Assembly: GCF_003332825.1 (NCBI RefSeq)
Contig: NZ_QIRF01000003.1
Span: 372,001 to 436,000, forward strand
Direction: 5' to 3'
Origin: Dyella sp. C9
Lineage (GTDB): Bacteria; Pseudomonadota; Gammaproteobacteria; Xanthomonadales; Rhodanobacteraceae
Length of the DNA stretch: 64,000 bases
A model generated the notes under the pieces. That model did not search any database. It saw only the letters and a program-made list of their open reading frames with translations, and was not told the DNA's origin. Below, piece after piece: positions 25,817 through 34,992 of the stretch. Numbering within the stretch: position 1 is the first letter of the stretch; each line of letters opens with the position of its first letter. The position numbers and the translations under genes are program-made.

Positions 25817-26632
25817 TCAAGGCTGCGCCTTGCGCCCGGCCATGTGATGCAGGTAAGCCAGCAGGTCGTCAAGGTCGGCATCGCTCAGCGCCTGGTGATC
25901 GAAGCCCGGCATGCGCGCCTGCGGCCAGCGTCGCAGCGACTGCGGATCACGGATATAGGCACGCAGCAGGTCTTCGCGCAGGTACTCGGTGGGGTTGTGG
26001 GGGATGTTGAGGTCGGGGCCAAGGCGCGCATCGCCCTCGCCATTGAGCGTATGGCAGGCGAAGCAGGTGCGCTGGAACACGTCGAAGCCCCGGCGCACCG
26101 GGCTGTCGGGCTTCAGGCTGGCGGCGGGCCGGATCGCGGGGAACCGCTCGGCGACCGGAGCCAGGCGGCGGATCGCGGCGAGCTGGAACGGCCATTGCTC
26201 CTGGCCAATCTTCATCGCCTGCGGGTCGGTCCACACCAAGTAGAACGGGCCGGCGCTCGGCTTGTCGGCGGCCAGCGCCGGCCAGGCATGGACGGGGTCC
26301 TCGATGGCCAGCCAGGCCTGCGATCCGTGGGCCTGCAGCACCAGGGAGGCCGGGATCTCCACCGCAAACCCGTCGCTGGCGACGAACAGCAGCGAGTCGT
26401 CGGGTGACGCACCGGCCAGCAGGGCCTTCAGCGGCACGGCGCGGTAACGCATCGGGTGCTTGTAGGCGACGTCCTCGGGCACGTCGATGCCGCGAACGTC
26501 ATGCCGTCCCAGCAGCTCCCCGGTCGAATAGGTGTGCGTCCCGTGGCCAAGGTCGACGGTGAGCTCCGCGGCATGCAGGGGCAGGGCGACGCACAGGGCC
26601 AGCAGGCACAACCGGCGAAACAGCGGGAGCAT
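25817..26632 (-). CDS. Exported c-type cytochrome with an N-terminal oxidoreductase-like domain
   Basis: Periplasmic electron-transfer protein. The signal peptide is MLPLFRRLCLLALCVALPLHA. Residues 24-165 form a domain like molybdopterin-binding or sulphite-oxidase-type modules without a visible cofactor ligand (HPMRYRAVPLKALLAG...). A single haem site CFACH occurs near residue 189 in a cytochrome c domain with MPGFDH as the likely Met axial ligand. Length is 271 residues. The ATG at 26632 is chosen because it opens the signal peptide; longer in-frame starts lack support. No partner dehydrogenase gene is adjacent. Confidence 0.75.
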   Translation of the reverse strand: MLPLFRRLCLLALCVALPLHAAELTVDLGHGTHTYSTGELLGRHDVRGIDVPEDVAYKHPMRYRAVPLKALLAGASPDDSLLFVASDGFAVEIPASLVLQAHGSQAWLAIEDPVHAWPALAADKPSAGPFYLVWTDPQAMKIGQEQWPFQLAAIRRLAPVAERFPAIRPAASLKPDSPVRRGFDVFQRTCFACHTLNGEGDARLGPDLNIPHNPTEYLREDLLRAYIRDPQSLRRWPQARMPGFDHQALSDADLDDLLAYLHHMAGRKAQP

Positions 26633-26716
26633 GGTGGTTTCCGACGCAAAGTGGTGGGCCATTCTAGGGGCTGTCGGCCGCAGCTGGCCGAAAGCTGAAC
26701 GGAATCGGCCCGGGTC

Positions 26717-26882
26717 TTGAACTACATCACGTCGAACCACACTAAGTAGTCGTATCGCCGTGACGGCGACAAGAAGTGGTGCAGCAAGATCGTGCCACTG
26801 AGGGGTCGGTCCGTTTCCCCTCTTTGTTTGAGACCGGCCTGACAAAACCTCGGTAGTCCCTCCCCTGACTACCGAGGTTTTT
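26717..26882 (+). ncRNA. Candidate small RNA ending at an intrinsic terminator
   Basis: No known family recognised. The 3' end is defined by the terminator at 26844-26882. The 5' end is uncertain: a -35-like TTGAAC sits at 26717-26722 but the -10 is poor. Internal hairpins include CGCCG/CGGCG (26755-26767) and an imperfect GTCGGTC/GACCGGC pairing near 26806-26839. GTAGTC at 26746-26751 could pair with GACTAC at 26867-26872 as an alternative to the terminator. That alternative would make it a pncB leader element instead. Confidence 0.4.
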
Positions 26883-26885
26883 ATT
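26844..26885 (+). terminator. Strong intrinsic terminator upstream of pncB
   Basis: AAAACCTCGGTAGT (26844-26857), ten-base loop, ACTACCGAGGTTTT (26868-26881) and a T-run. Ten GC-containing base pairs plus A:T extension. The flanking A and T runs let it work in either direction. It is not placed after any protein gene. Confidence 0.8.
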
Positions 26886-26975
26886 TGCCTGCGATTCGCC
26901 CAGGCTCGCGTCAGAGTGGCCATGGCGGGGATAATCAGGGTTACCCCGTGCCCAGTGCGTCCGCGTGAGCGACCG

Positions 26976-28172
26976 ATGATCGTCACCTCCCTGCTCGATA
27001 CCGACCTGTACAAGTTCTCCATGATGCAGGTGGTGCTGCACCACTATCCGGCCGCCCACGTCGAATACAAGTTCAAGTGCCGCAACCCGGGCATCGACCT
27101 GGTTCCCTACATCGACGAGATCCGTGCCGAGCTGGCGCAGCTTTGCACGCTGCGCTTCACCGAAGAGGAGCTCGACTACCTGCGCAGCTGGCGCTTCATC
27201 AAGAGCGACTTCGTGGACTTCCTCGGGCTGTTCCAGCTCAACGCCAAGTACGTGGAGATTTATCCGGCGCAGGATGGTCCCGGCGAGATCGAGTTGCGCA
27301 TCCGCGGGCCGTGGCTGCACACCATCCTGTTCGAGGTGCCGCTGCTGGCGATCATCAACGAGGTGTACTTCCGCAATACCCGGCCCGGGCTCGATCTTGC
27401 CGGGGGGCGCCGTCGCTTGCGCGAGAAGATTGCGCTGCTGCGCGACACCGAGGGCTTCGCGGATTGCCGCATCGCCGACTACGGCACGCGCCGGCGTTTC
27501 TCCCGTGCCTGGCAAGCAGAAGTGGTGACCGCGCTGCGCGACGGCCTGGGCCGACAGCTGGCGGGGACCAGCAACGTGTGGCTGGCGTGGAAGCTGGGGC
27601 TGACCCCGCTGGGCACGTTGGCGCATGAATACCTGCAGGCGCACCAGGCGCTAGGTCCGCGCCTGCGCGATTCGCAGGTGGCGGCGCTGGAGACCTGGGC
27701 GAAGGAGTACCGTGGCGACCTGGGTATCGCCTTGTCCGACGTCTATGGGTTGAGCGCGTTCCTGCGCGACTTCGACATGTACTTCTGCAAGTTGTTCGAC
27801 GGAACCCGCCACGACTCCGGCGATCCGTTTGCCTGGGGCGAGCGCGTGCTGGCGCACTACCGTGCCAATCGCGTCGATCCGCGCACCAAGGTGCTGGTGT
27901 TCAGCGACGGCCTGGACATCCCCAAGGTGATGCGCCTGTACGAGCACTTCCACGGCCGCTGCCAGCTGGCCTTCGGCGTGGGCACCAACCTTACCAACGA
28001 CGTGGGCCCCGAGCCGCTGCAGATCGTGATCAAGATGGTCCGCTGCAACGGCCAGCCGGTGGCCAAGATCAGCGACACGCCGGGCAAGAACATGTGCGAG
28101 GACAGTGCCTACGTGACCTATCTTCGGCAGGTATTCGAGATTCCCGCCGATCCCGAGGCCGTTCCCTGCTGA
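26976..28172 (+). CDS. pncB: Nicotinate phosphoribosyltransferase
   Basis: Converts nicotinate and PRPP (with ATP) to nicotinate mononucleotide in the Preiss-Handler NAD salvage route. The ATG at 26976 begins [20 protein letters not shown], the family N-terminus. [15 protein letters not shown] block (here [15 protein letters not shown] near residue 165), [32 protein letters not shown] and [13 protein letters not shown] are the substrate-binding motifs. Length is 398 residues. A -10 box (GATAAT) 41 bases upstream suggests its own promoter downstream of the terminator. The 3' end is followed by a long palindromic repeat that also closes the convergent metQ. Confidence 0.95.
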   Translation: MIVTSLLDTDLYKFSMMQVVLHHYPAAHVEYKFKCRNPGIDLVPYIDEIRAELAQLCTLRFTEEELDYLRSWRFIKSDFVDFLGLFQLNAKYVEIYPAQDGPGEIELRIRGPWLHTILFEVPLLAIINEVYFRNTRPGLDLAGGRRRLREKIALLRDTEGFADCRIADYGTRRRFSRAWQAEVVTALRDGLGRQLAGTSNVWLAWKLGLTPLGTLAHEYLQAHQALGPRLRDSQVAALETWAKEYRGDLGIALSDVYGLSAFLRDFDMYFCKLFDGTRHDSGDPFAWGERVLAHYRANRVDPRTKVLVFSDGLDIPKVMRLYEHFHGRCQLAFGVGTNLTNDVGPEPLQIVIKMVRCNGQPVAKISDTPGKNMCEDSAYVTYLRQVFEIPADPEAVPC

Positions 28173-28176
28173 AACA

Positions 28177-28253
28177 CTGCAGGAGCGCATCCGGTGCGCG
28201 ACCTGGCGCGGCACTGAGGCACGACGGGTCGCGCACCGGGTGCGCTCCTGCAG
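28177..28253. repeat. Dispersed palindromic element, best copy (B)
   Basis: Two 27-base arms (28177-28203 and 28227-28253) that are perfect inverted repeats but for one G:U-type mismatch, with a 23-base loop. The core reads CTGCAGGAGCGCAYCC followed by GGTGCGCGACC. It lies between convergent pncB and metQ and could serve as a bidirectional terminator. Homologous copies are at 21066 and 49490. Confidence 0.85.
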
Positions 28254-28262
28254 GGACGGGGG

Positions 28263-29072
28263 TTAGAACGCCGGGAGTACCGCGCCCTGGTACTTCTGCT
28301 CGATGAAGGCCTTGATCTCGGGACTGGTCAGCGCCTTGGCCAGCTTCTGGATACGCGGGTCGTCCTTGTTGTCCGGGCGCGCCCCCAGGTAGTTGACGTA
28401 CGGCGAGTTCTTGTCCTCGATCAGCAGCGCGTCCTTGGTCGGGTTGAGGCCGGCGGCCAGCGCGTAGTTGGTGTTGATCAGGGCCAGGTCCACCTCGTCC
28501 AGCGTGCGCGGCAGCATCGCCGCTTCCAGCTCGCGGAACTTCAGCTGTTTCGGGTTGGACGTGATGTCCTTGAGCGTGGCCAGCTCGTTGGTCGGGTCCT
28601 TCAGCGTGATGATGCCGTGCTTGGCCAGCAGCAGCAGCGCGCGGCTGTTGTTGCTCGGGTCGTTCGGCAGCGTGACGGTGGCGCCGTCGGGCAACTGGTC
28701 GATGGACTTGATCTTGTGCGAGTACGCGCCGAACGGCTCGATGTGCACGCCGGTGACGATGGTCAGGTTGGTGCCGCGCTCGCGGTTGAACGCGTCCAGG
28801 TAGGGCTTGGTCTGGAAGTAGTTGGCATCCACCGACTTCTCCAGCACCTGCACGTTGGGCTGCACGTAGTCGGCGAACACCTTGATCTCCAGGTCCACGC
28901 CTTCCTTGGCCAGGATCGGCTTGACCTGCTTGAGGATCTCGGCATGCGGCACGGCGGTGGCTGCCACCACCAGCTTCTGGTTGCCGGCGTCGCTGCCCGG
29001 CTGCGACGACGAGCAGCCCGCCAGCAGGATCAGTGTGGCGAGGACGGCAATGAGCTTATGCAACTTCGTCAT
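28263..29072 (-). CDS. metQ: Methionine ABC transporter substrate-binding lipoprotein
   Basis: Periplasmic, lipid-anchored binding protein for methionine. The start ATG at 29072 gives MTKLHKLIAVLATLILLAGC, a lipoprotein signal with lipobox LAGC. The NLPA-family motifs follow: VVAATAVPHAEILKQVKPILAKEG, NANYFQ-like DANYFQTKPYLDAF and LPNDPSNNSRALLLLAKHGII. Length is 269 residues. It is the last gene of metN-metI-metQ, 67 bases after metI. The 3' end runs into the palindromic repeat. Confidence 0.93.
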   Translation of the reverse strand: MTKLHKLIAVLATLILLAGCSSSQPGSDAGNQKLVVAATAVPHAEILKQVKPILAKEGVDLEIKVFADYVQPNVQVLEKSVDANYFQTKPYLDAFNRERGTNLTIVTGVHIEPFGAYSHKIKSIDQLPDGATVTLPNDPSNNSRALLLLAKHGIITLKDPTNELATLKDITSNPKQLKFRELEAAMLPRTLDEVDLALINTNYALAAGLNPTKDALLIEDKNSPYVNYLGARPDNKDDPRIQKLAKALTSPEIKAFIEQKYQGAVLPAF

Positions 29073-29139
29073 ATGGCTACAGCCCTTGATGCGGCGCACA
29101 AGAATAGCCGTCCATACCGCCCGATGCAAAAGCGACCGG

Positions 29140-29823
29140 CTAGTGGCGGGTGTAGTGGGCCACGATGCGGTCGCCCAGCATCTGCAGCAGCTGCACCAGC
29201 ACGATCAGCAGCACCACCGTGACCACCATGTAGTCCGACTTGTAGCTGAGATAGCCGTAGCGGTAAGCCAGGTCGCCCAGGCCGCCCGCGCCGATGGCGC
29301 CGCCCATGGCGGTGTAGCCGACCAGGGCAATCGCCGTGACGGTGGTGCCGGCGATCAGGCCGCCGCGGGCTTCGGGCAGCAGCACATGGCGCACGATCTG
29401 CCAGGTGGTGGCGCCCATCGCCTGGCTGGCCTCAATCACGCCGCGCTGCACTTCGCGCAGGGCAGTTTCCACCAGGCGCGCGAAGAACGGCGCGGCGCCG
29501 ATCACCAGCGGCGGAATGGCGCCGCGGATGCCCAGTTTGGTCCCGACCAGCACGTAGGTAAGCGGCATCAGCACGATCATCAGGATGATGAAGGGAATCG
29601 AGCGCAGGATGTTCACCACCAGCGACAGCACGGCATACAGCTTGGGCATGGCGCGCAGCTGGCCCTTGCCGGTGAGGTACAGCAGCACGCCCAGCGGCAG
29701 GCCGATTGCCACGGTGAGCAGCAGTGAACCGCCGAGCATCAGCAGGGTGTCGATGCAGGCTTGGCCGATTTCGCTCCAGTCGTCGATGTTGGGGAACAGG
29801 TTCTGCAGCGGTGCGATGCTCAT
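29140..29823 (-). CDS. metI: Methionine ABC transporter permease
   Basis: Inner-membrane permease of the methionine importer. Five to six hydrophobic segments; the EAA-loop consensus for coupling to MetN is [30 protein letters not shown] (residues about 125-154). [18 protein letters not shown] is the conserved C-terminal block. Length is 227 residues. The ATG (29823) overlaps the metN stop by four bases. Substrate could extend to D-methionine as in E. coli. Confidence 0.93.
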   Translation of the reverse strand: MSIAPLQNLFPNIDDWSEIGQACIDTLLMLGGSLLLTVAIGLPLGVLLYLTGKGQLRAMPKLYAVLSLVVNILRSIPFIILMIVLMPLTYVLVGTKLGIRGAIPPLVIGAAPFFARLVETALREVQRGVIEASQAMGATTWQIVRHVLLPEARGGLIAGTTVTAIALVGYTAMGGAIGAGGLGDLAYRYGYLSYKSDYMVVTVVLLIVLVQLLQMLGDRIVAHYTRH

Positions 29824-30851
29824 GCGCGACCCTCCGGCGACTGCGCGGTGATTTCTTCGATCTCGATGCCGGCCTCGCGCAGGCAGGCCAGCGCGTCGTC
29901 CACGCGTTCGCCCTGCATGGCCAGGGTGAGCTGGCCGTAAGGCAGGTCCTTGATGCGGTCGATGCGGCCGGCCAGGATGTTGAAGTCCACGCCGGTCTCT
30001 CGTGCCACGCGCCCCAGGGCCGGCGTCCAGGTGGCTTCGCCGCGGAACGACAGGCGCAGGATCCGGCCCGGCACATGCGCGAAGGGCGCCTGTTCGCCGG
30101 CGGCCTCTTCCGGGAGCGCCTCATTGACGAAGCGACGGGTGGTAGGGTGCCTGGGGTGGAGGAACACGTCGGCCACGGCACCGGTTTCCACGATGTTGCC
30201 GGCATCCAGCACGGCCACCCGGTCGCATACCCGGCGCACCACGTCCATTTCGTGGGTGATCAGCACGATGGTGAGCTTGAGCTCGCGGTTGATCTCGGCC
30301 AGCAGGTCCAGCACCGAGGCGGTGGTCTGCGGGTCCAGTGCGCTGGTGGCCTCGTCGCACAGCAGGATCGCCGGATTGTTGGCCAGCGCACGGGCGCTGC
30401 CCTCGCGCTGCTTCTGGCCCCCGGAGAGCTGCGATGGATATTTGTCGGCGTGCGCGCTCAGGCCCACCCGGGCCAGCAGCTCGTCAACGCGACGGCGGAT
30501 CGCCGTGGCATCGCGTTCGCCGGCCAGGCGCAGCGGAAACGCCACGTTTTCGGCCACGGTCTGCGAGCTGAGCAAGTTGAAGTGCTGGAAGATCATGCCG
30601 ATGCGCTGGCGCTGCTGGCGCAACTGGTCGTCGCGGAGCGCGGTCATGTCCACGTCGCCGATCAGGATCTTGCCGCCACTGGGGCGTTCGAGCAGGTTGA
30701 TCAGCCGTATAAGCGTCGATTTGCCCGCCCCGGAGTGGCCGATGATGCCGAACACCTCGCCATCGGCGATGTCCAGGCTGAAGGGCTGCAGGGCAGGGAC
30801 GTCCCTGCCGTCGACGCGGTAGGACTTGTGTACGGCCTGGAATCTGATCAC
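29820..30851 (-). CDS. metN: Methionine ABC transporter ATP-binding protein, with an altered signature helix
   Basis: ATPase of the methionine importer. The start is a GTG at 30851 with GAAGG seven bases upstream; longer frames start outside the domain. Walker [10 protein letters not shown] (residues about 38-46), Q-loop FQHFNLL, signature LSGGQKQR, Walker [13 protein letters not shown] and the H-loop THEMD are present. The C-terminal 100 residues are the ACT-like NIL domain that senses methionine in E. coli MetN. Odd: after LSGGQKQR the usual hydrophobic VGIARAL/VAIARAL reads EGSARAL, two non-conservative changes in the signature helix. Length is 343 residues. No SAM riboswitch is visible upstream. 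Confidence 0.9.
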   Translation of the reverse strand: MIRFQAVHKSYRVDGRDVPALQPFSLDIADGEVFGIIGHSGAGKSTLIRLINLLERPSGGKILIGDVDMTALRDDQLRQQRQRIGMIFQHFNLLSSQTVAENVAFPLRLAGERDATAIRRRVDELLARVGLSAHADKYPSQLSGGQKQREGSARALANNPAILLCDEATSALDPQTTASVLDLLAEINRELKLTIVLITHEMDVVRRVCDRVAVLDAGNIVETGAVADVFLHPRHPTTRRFVNEALPEEAAGEQAPFAHVPGRILRLSFRGEATWTPALGRVARETGVDFNILAGRIDRIKDLPYGQLTLAMQGERVDDALACLREAGIEIEEITAQSPEGRA

Positions 30852-30987
30852 GGGATACCTTCGGGGAGACCTGAGGTGCAAGCCTAGGGACAGGCGCTGG
30901 CCAGTTTGGCGGAGCGCAAGCATACGGCATGTGCCATCACGGGCGCGCGCGACTAGACTGGCCGGACCACCCGTGAGGAGCGACGCC

Positions 30988-31473
30988 ATGACGTCCGTCT
31001 ATGACTTTTCCGCCCGCGACATCGACGGCAACGAGCGTTCGCTCGCCGAGTTCCGCGGCAAGACCCTGTTGATCGTCAACGTCGCCTCCAAGTGCGGCTT
31101 TACCCCGCAATACACCGGCCTGGAGGCGCTGTGGCGGGCCGATCGCGACCAGGGGCTGGTGGTGCTGGGCTTTCCCTGCGACCAGTTCGGCCATCAGGAG
31201 CCGGGCGACGAGGCAGAGATCCGCAATTTCTGCTCCACCAGCTACGACGTGAGCTTCCCGCTGTTCGCCAAGATCGACGTGAACGGGGATGGCGCGCATC
31301 CTCTCTACAAGTGGCTCAAGAGCGAGGGCAAGGGCATCCTGGGCAGCGAGTCGATCAAGTGGAACTTCACCAAGTTCCTGGTCGATCGCGACGGGCGGGT
31401 GGTGAAGCGTTACGCACCAACCGATACCCCGGAGAAGATCGCCAAGGACATCCGTCCTCAGTTGGCTGGATGA
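30988..31473 (+). CDS. Glutathione-peroxidase-family thiol peroxidase
   Basis: Reduces hydroperoxides using thiol donors (often thioredoxin in bacteria). The peroxidatic Cys36 is in [23 protein letters not shown] carries Cys64 and the conserved Gln70, and WNFTKFLVD provides the Trp/Asn of the active site. Cys82 is a candidate resolving cysteine. Length is 161 residues. The ATG at 30988 is preceded by GAGGAG about eight bases upstream. It diverges from metN and overlaps the end of the convergent dacB gene by 16 bases. Confidence 0.93.
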   Translation: MTSVYDFSARDIDGNERSLAEFRGKTLLIVNVASKCGFTPQYTGLEALWRADRDQGLVVLGFPCDQFGHQEPGDEAEIRNFCSTSYDVSFPLFAKIDVNGDGAHPLYKWLKSEGKGILGSESIKWNFTKFLVDRDGRVVKRYAPTDTPEKIAKDIRPQLAG

Positions 31474-33083
31474 GTGGCTACGGCCGGGGCGCCCGCTGCC
31501 ACGCCGCCGGGGTGTCCGCGCAGGCCGGCCAGCATCACCGCGATGGCATCGAGATCGCGGCTGGCGCTGGGGGCACCCTCCGGCGGGTTGTAATTGTTGA
31601 GCATGATGGCGAAAGCCAACCGCTCGCCGTCGCCGGTGGTGACATAGCCGGCCAGGCAGTGCACGAAGCTCATGCTGCCGGTCTTGGCACGCACGTTGTT
31701 CGCCGCGGGTGTGTTGCGCATGCGCCACTGCAGGGTGCCGTCCACGCCGGCGACCGGCAGCGCAGCCTGCACGGTGGCCGCATAGGGCTGGCTGGCCAGG
31801 AACGCCAGCAGGCGCGCCATGGCGTTGGGCGTGGCGAGGTTGCGACGAGACAGGCCGGTGCCTTCCTCGATCACGCTGGCTGATGGGCTGATGCCGATCT
31901 GCTCGAGCAGTTGGTGCATGGCGCGGATGCCCCAGCGCTCGCTGGTGATGAAGCCGGCCTCGCCATCGTGTTGCTCGGCATCGGCCTGGGCCTTCACCCC
32001 GGCAAGTAGCAGCAGGTTCTGCAGGTACAGATTCTGGGAGCGCTTGAGGCCACGCGAGACGATTTCGCCCAACGGTGGTGAAAGCACTTCGGCCAGCGTG
32101 TGCGGAGGTGCCATCAGCGCGGGGTCGCGACGCGGCCATTGCACCGGCTGCACCTTGCCATCCATCTGGATGCCATGCCGCGCCAGCGCCTCGCGCAGCA
32201 GATTGCCGGCGTAACGTGCGGGATCGGGCACGGCCAGCTTGTAAGTCTGCGCGGGGGAGCGCACGGCGATGTTGCCGAACGCATACAGCACGCCGTCGCC
32301 CGGTGCACGGTAGAGATTGATGTCGTTGCGGGTGCGCGGCTGGCTGGTGGTGATCTCGTTGACCAGGCTGGGGATCGCTTCGGCCGGATCGGGGGTGACC
32401 TCGGCCGGCATTCCCGCCGTCTGGGCGGGGGTGATGGTGACGTTGACCTCATTCTCGCCCACGCTGAGCGCAGTGGCTGGTACGGCAAACCAGCTTTGCA
32501 GGTCGATAGCCTCCCAGCCGGTGCCCATGGTCGGGCTGGCAAAATAGGTGGCGTCGGCAATCAGGTCGCCGTGGACATGGCGCAGGCCCTGGGCCGCAAG
32601 CTGCTCGGCGAGTTGGTCGGGCCATGACTGCGTGCTGGCATCGGTGCCGAGGGTGGGGTCACCCATGCCATAGAGAATCAGCGGCCCGCTGAGCTGGCCG
32701 TTGTGGATATCGCCGGTGGCGAGCACCCGGGTGGGAATGCGGTAATCCGGGCCAAACTCGCTGAGTGCCACGGCAGCGGTGAACAGCTTGGCGGTGGAGG
32801 CCGGCTGCAGAAGCTGGTCGGCGTGGTAGGCGTAGATCGTGCGCCCCGTATCCAGCGATATGACTGAAATGCCCCAGTCGGCCTCTGCGAAGCGCGGTTC
32901 ACCGATCAGCGTGTCGATCTGCTGGGAAAGCGACATCGATGACGGGGCAGGAGCAGGAGCGGATGCCGCTGCCTGCTCAGGGGTGGCCAGGGCGCCCCCG
33001 GCCAGCGAAATGCCGAGCATCCCCGCACCAAGCAGGATGCCGGTTAGGCGGCGATGCAGGTTTGACGACGTGCCCATGGGCAA
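31458..33083 (-). CDS. dacB: D-alanyl-D-alanine carboxypeptidase/endopeptidase (PBP4 family)
   Basis: Periplasmic class C low-molecular-weight penicillin-binding protein that trims or cleaves peptidoglycan peptides. Signal peptide to about residue 34, then an Ala/Pro-rich linker. The three active-site motifs are SxxK (Ser96-Thr-Ala-Lys99 in PASTAKLF), SQN in LKRSQNLYLQN and KTG in VRAKTGSM near the C-terminus. Domain insertions between the first two motifs are typical of DacB. Length is 541 residues, slightly longer than E. coli PBP4 (477), partly by an Ala/Pro/Gly tail. The stop lies inside the 3' end of the convergent peroxidase gene. Confidence 0.92.
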   Translation of the reverse strand: MPMGTSSNLHRRLTGILLGAGMLGISLAGGALATPEQAAASAPAPAPSSMSLSQQIDTLIGEPRFAEADWGISVISLDTGRTIYAYHADQLLQPASTAKLFTAAVALSEFGPDYRIPTRVLATGDIHNGQLSGPLILYGMGDPTLGTDASTQSWPDQLAEQLAAQGLRHVHGDLIADATYFASPTMGTGWEAIDLQSWFAVPATALSVGENEVNVTITPAQTAGMPAEVTPDPAEAIPSLVNEITTSQPRTRNDINLYRAPGDGVLYAFGNIAVRSPAQTYKLAVPDPARYAGNLLREALARHGIQMDGKVQPVQWPRRDPALMAPPHTLAEVLSPPLGEIVSRGLKRSQNLYLQNLLLLAGVKAQADAEQHDGEAGFITSERWGIRAMHQLLEQIGISPSASVIEEGTGLSRRNLATPNAMARLLAFLASQPYAATVQAALPVAGVDGTLQWRMRNTPAANNVRAKTGSMSFVHCLAGYVTTGDGERLAFAIMLNNYNPPEGAPSASRDLDAIAVMLAGLRGHPGGVAAGAPAVATHPAN

Positions 33084-33196
33084 AGTATCGCCAATCCGGC
33101 CGTCAGGCGGCTAGCCGGTGTGGGCGGGCGCAGTCTGTTACCCTTGCTGTTTCGTGCCGGCCACGGCCGGTGCCCCTTTCCCCATCCGAGAACGTC

Positions 33197-33679
33197 ATGC
33201 AGATCGCACAGAACACGGTTGTTTCCTTCCATTACACGCTGACCGACGACCAGGGCCAGGTCCTCGACAGCTCGCAGGGTCGCGAGCCGCTGGTGTATCT
33301 GCAGGGCGTTGGCCAGATCGTGCCGGGCCTGGAGAAGGCGATGGAAGGCCGCAAGGTCGGCGACCAGTTCAAGGTCGACGTGGTGCCGGAAGAGGGTTAC
33401 GGCGTGCATCACGCCGAGCTGGTGCAGGAAGTGCCGCGCGAGGCCTTCCAGGGCGTGGAGGACATCCAGCCGGGCATGCAGTTCCAGGGTCGCGGCCCGC
33501 AGGGCGTGATCAACGTCACCGTGACCAAGGTCGAAGACGACAAGGTGCACATCGACGGCAACCACCCGCTGGCTGGCCAGACCCTGCACTTCGACGTCGA
33601 GGTCACCGACGTGCGCGAGGCCAGCGAGGAAGAGCTCGCCCATGGCCACGTGCACGGCGAAGGCGGCCATCACCACTGA
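33197..33679 (+). CDS. slyD: SlyD-like FKBP-type peptidyl-prolyl isomerase
   Basis: Cytosolic prolyl isomerase and chaperone with an inserted-in-flap (IF) domain. FKBP motifs VVSFHYTLTDDQGQVLDSS and GVGQIVPGLEKAMEGRKVGD flank the IF domain (residues about 70-125). The end HGHVHGEGGHHH is a short His-rich metal-binding tail, like that of SlyD which binds nickel but shorter. Length is 160 residues. The ATG at 33197 has no strong ribosome site. A hairpin follows the stop (33690-33715). Confidence 0.92.
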   Translation: MQIAQNTVVSFHYTLTDDQGQVLDSSQGREPLVYLQGVGQIVPGLEKAMEGRKVGDQFKVDVVPEEGYGVHHAELVQEVPREAFQGVEDIQPGMQFQGRGPQGVINVTVTKVEDDKVHIDGNHPLAGQTLHFDVEVTDVREASEEELAHGHVHGEGGHHH

Positions 33680-33689
33680 GTGATGCGAG

Positions 33690-33719
33690 GGCTGCCGGGT
33701 TGTTGCCCGGCAGCCTTCA
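33690..33719. terminator. Hairpin between slyD and the phospholipase gene
   Basis: GGCTGCCGGG (33690-33699), loop TTGTTG, CCCGGCAGCC (33706-33715), followed only by TT. Perfect 10-bp stem between convergent genes; likely a terminator although the T-run is poor. Confidence 0.5.
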
Positions 33720-33765
33720 TGCCGTTGCGGGGGCGCGGCGTGTGCTCGCCGGTGGATGCGAGCGA

Positions 33766-34881
33766 TCAGTACCAGTCAAGCAGCGACAGGCCGAGGCCGA
33801 GATAGGTCGCGTTGTGGTTGTAGTCGATCATGCTCACGCCATAGCCCTTGAACAGTTCCATGTAGCCTCGCAGGTTTCCCGCGATCGGGAACGACCAGGT
33901 GAATTGCGCCGCGCCGTGGCTCTCGCTGCCGCCGCGCAACGAATGGCGAAGCATCAGGCCGAACTCCTGGCCGTTCCATTCGTGGATGATCTGCATGTCC
34001 ATCCGGCCCATGTAATTGCTGATGTCCGGGTTGTTGTCGTCCTTGCCGCCCTCGGGCACGCGCCACCATGGGCGCAACATCACCGTCCAGTCGTCACGCT
34101 CGAATCCGACGTAGCCCATGATGCGGTTCCAGCTGCGTGACAGCGGGTCCGACTGCCCATTGGATTGATGGTTGAAGCCGATGCCGAGCATGCGGCCATT
34201 CCATCCCCACAGGTCGTAGTTCGTGTTGAACGCGAGGATCGCTTCGGGCTCGTAGTCGGTTTCGCGGAACGGGCGCGAATCGGGCTTGTTGTAGACCTGC
34301 CAGTACGAGGCCTGGGTATAGCCCACCCACACGTCGCCCTGGTCACCGAACAGTCCCTGCCACACCTTCGTCTTCAGGCTGAGCTGGAACTTGGCCTCGA
34401 TGTTGTCCAGGTGTTGTGGCGTGTCGACGGTATTGAGTGGATTGGGGCTGCTGGGCTCGCGGTTCTGGTTGCTGCTGGCAAAGAACGGCATCACCGTGAT
34501 CGGTTTGTATCCGCGCAGGTTGAACGTGCCCAGCTTGCTGTCCGGCGACAGCTCCCAACGACTGTCGAGCAGGGATGGTGCGGTGGCGGCTTGCTCGGTG
34601 GCCGGTGCTGCAGCCGTCGTCGCCGTCTTTGGCGGCTCATGACTGAACATCGCGCCGCTGGTGTGATCGGACGATGCCTCGCTCGTCGTGTCGGCCTTCT
34701 TTTGCGCGGCGGGCAATCGATCGCGGCCAGTGGCGCGGTCATAGCAGGCCAGGCGTTGCGAGTCGGTCTCGATGGCGGTGCACGCGTGGATATCCGTGGG
34801 TTCGGGGTTCTGCGCGTGGGCTGAAATCGTCGGCAGGACAAGCACGAAGGCCGTGGTGGCCAGAGATGTCAGTCGCTTCAT
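33766..34881 (-). CDS. pldA: Outer-membrane phospholipase A
   Basis: Outer-membrane phospholipase A1/A2 family beta-barrel enzyme. From the ATG at 34881 a signal peptide (to about residue 23) leads into a Cys-containing, Ala/Thr-rich stretch (residues 30-105), then a barrel. The catalytic triad pattern appears as FNHQSNGQSDPLSRSWNR with His238, Ser240 and Asn252. The protein ends in aromatic Tyr (SLLDWY), the usual barrel-assembly signal. Length is 371 residues, longer than E. coli PldA because of the N-terminal extension. An in-frame ATG at 34938 adds 19 unlikely residues. Confidence 0.88.
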   Translation of the reverse strand: MKRLTSLATTAFVLVLPTISAHAQNPEPTDIHACTAIETDSQRLACYDRATGRDRLPAAQKKADTTSEASSDHTSGAMFSHEPPKTATTAAAPATEQAATAPSLLDSRWELSPDSKLGTFNLRGYKPITVMPFFASSNQNREPSSPNPLNTVDTPQHLDNIEAKFQLSLKTKVWQGLFGDQGDVWVGYTQASYWQVYNKPDSRPFRETDYEPEAILAFNTNYDLWGWNGRMLGIGFNHQSNGQSDPLSRSWNRIMGYVGFERDDWTVMLRPWWRVPEGGKDDNNPDISNYMGRMDMQIIHEWNGQEFGLMLRHSLRGGSESHGAAQFTWSFPIAGNLRGYMELFKGYGVSMIDYNHNATYLGLGLSLLDWY

Positions 34882-34992
34882 GGGGCTCCGTCCGTGTCCG
34901 GCGGTGACCGCGGTCATAACAGCACCGGCATGCACCACGCGTGACGACGCGGACCGCGTTGTCGCGGCCCGCGTCGGGTTGGCCCATCTTAC

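Larger units (their letters stand above)
26633..26975. other. Divergent control region between the cytochrome gene and pncB
   Basis: The 343-base gap holds a structured stretch with hairpins at 26755-26767 (CGCCG-TGA-CGGCG) and around 26776-26845, an intrinsic terminator at 26844-26885, and a good -10 (GATAAT, 26930-26935) just upstream of pncB. The terminator lies inside a divergent region where no gene ends, which points to a small RNA or a leader. Confidence 0.55.

Noticed and set aside
30852..30987. A SAM riboswitch ahead of metN
   Set aside because: The 136-base gap shows no S-box or SAM-II pairing pattern and it must also hold the promoter of the divergent peroxidase gene.
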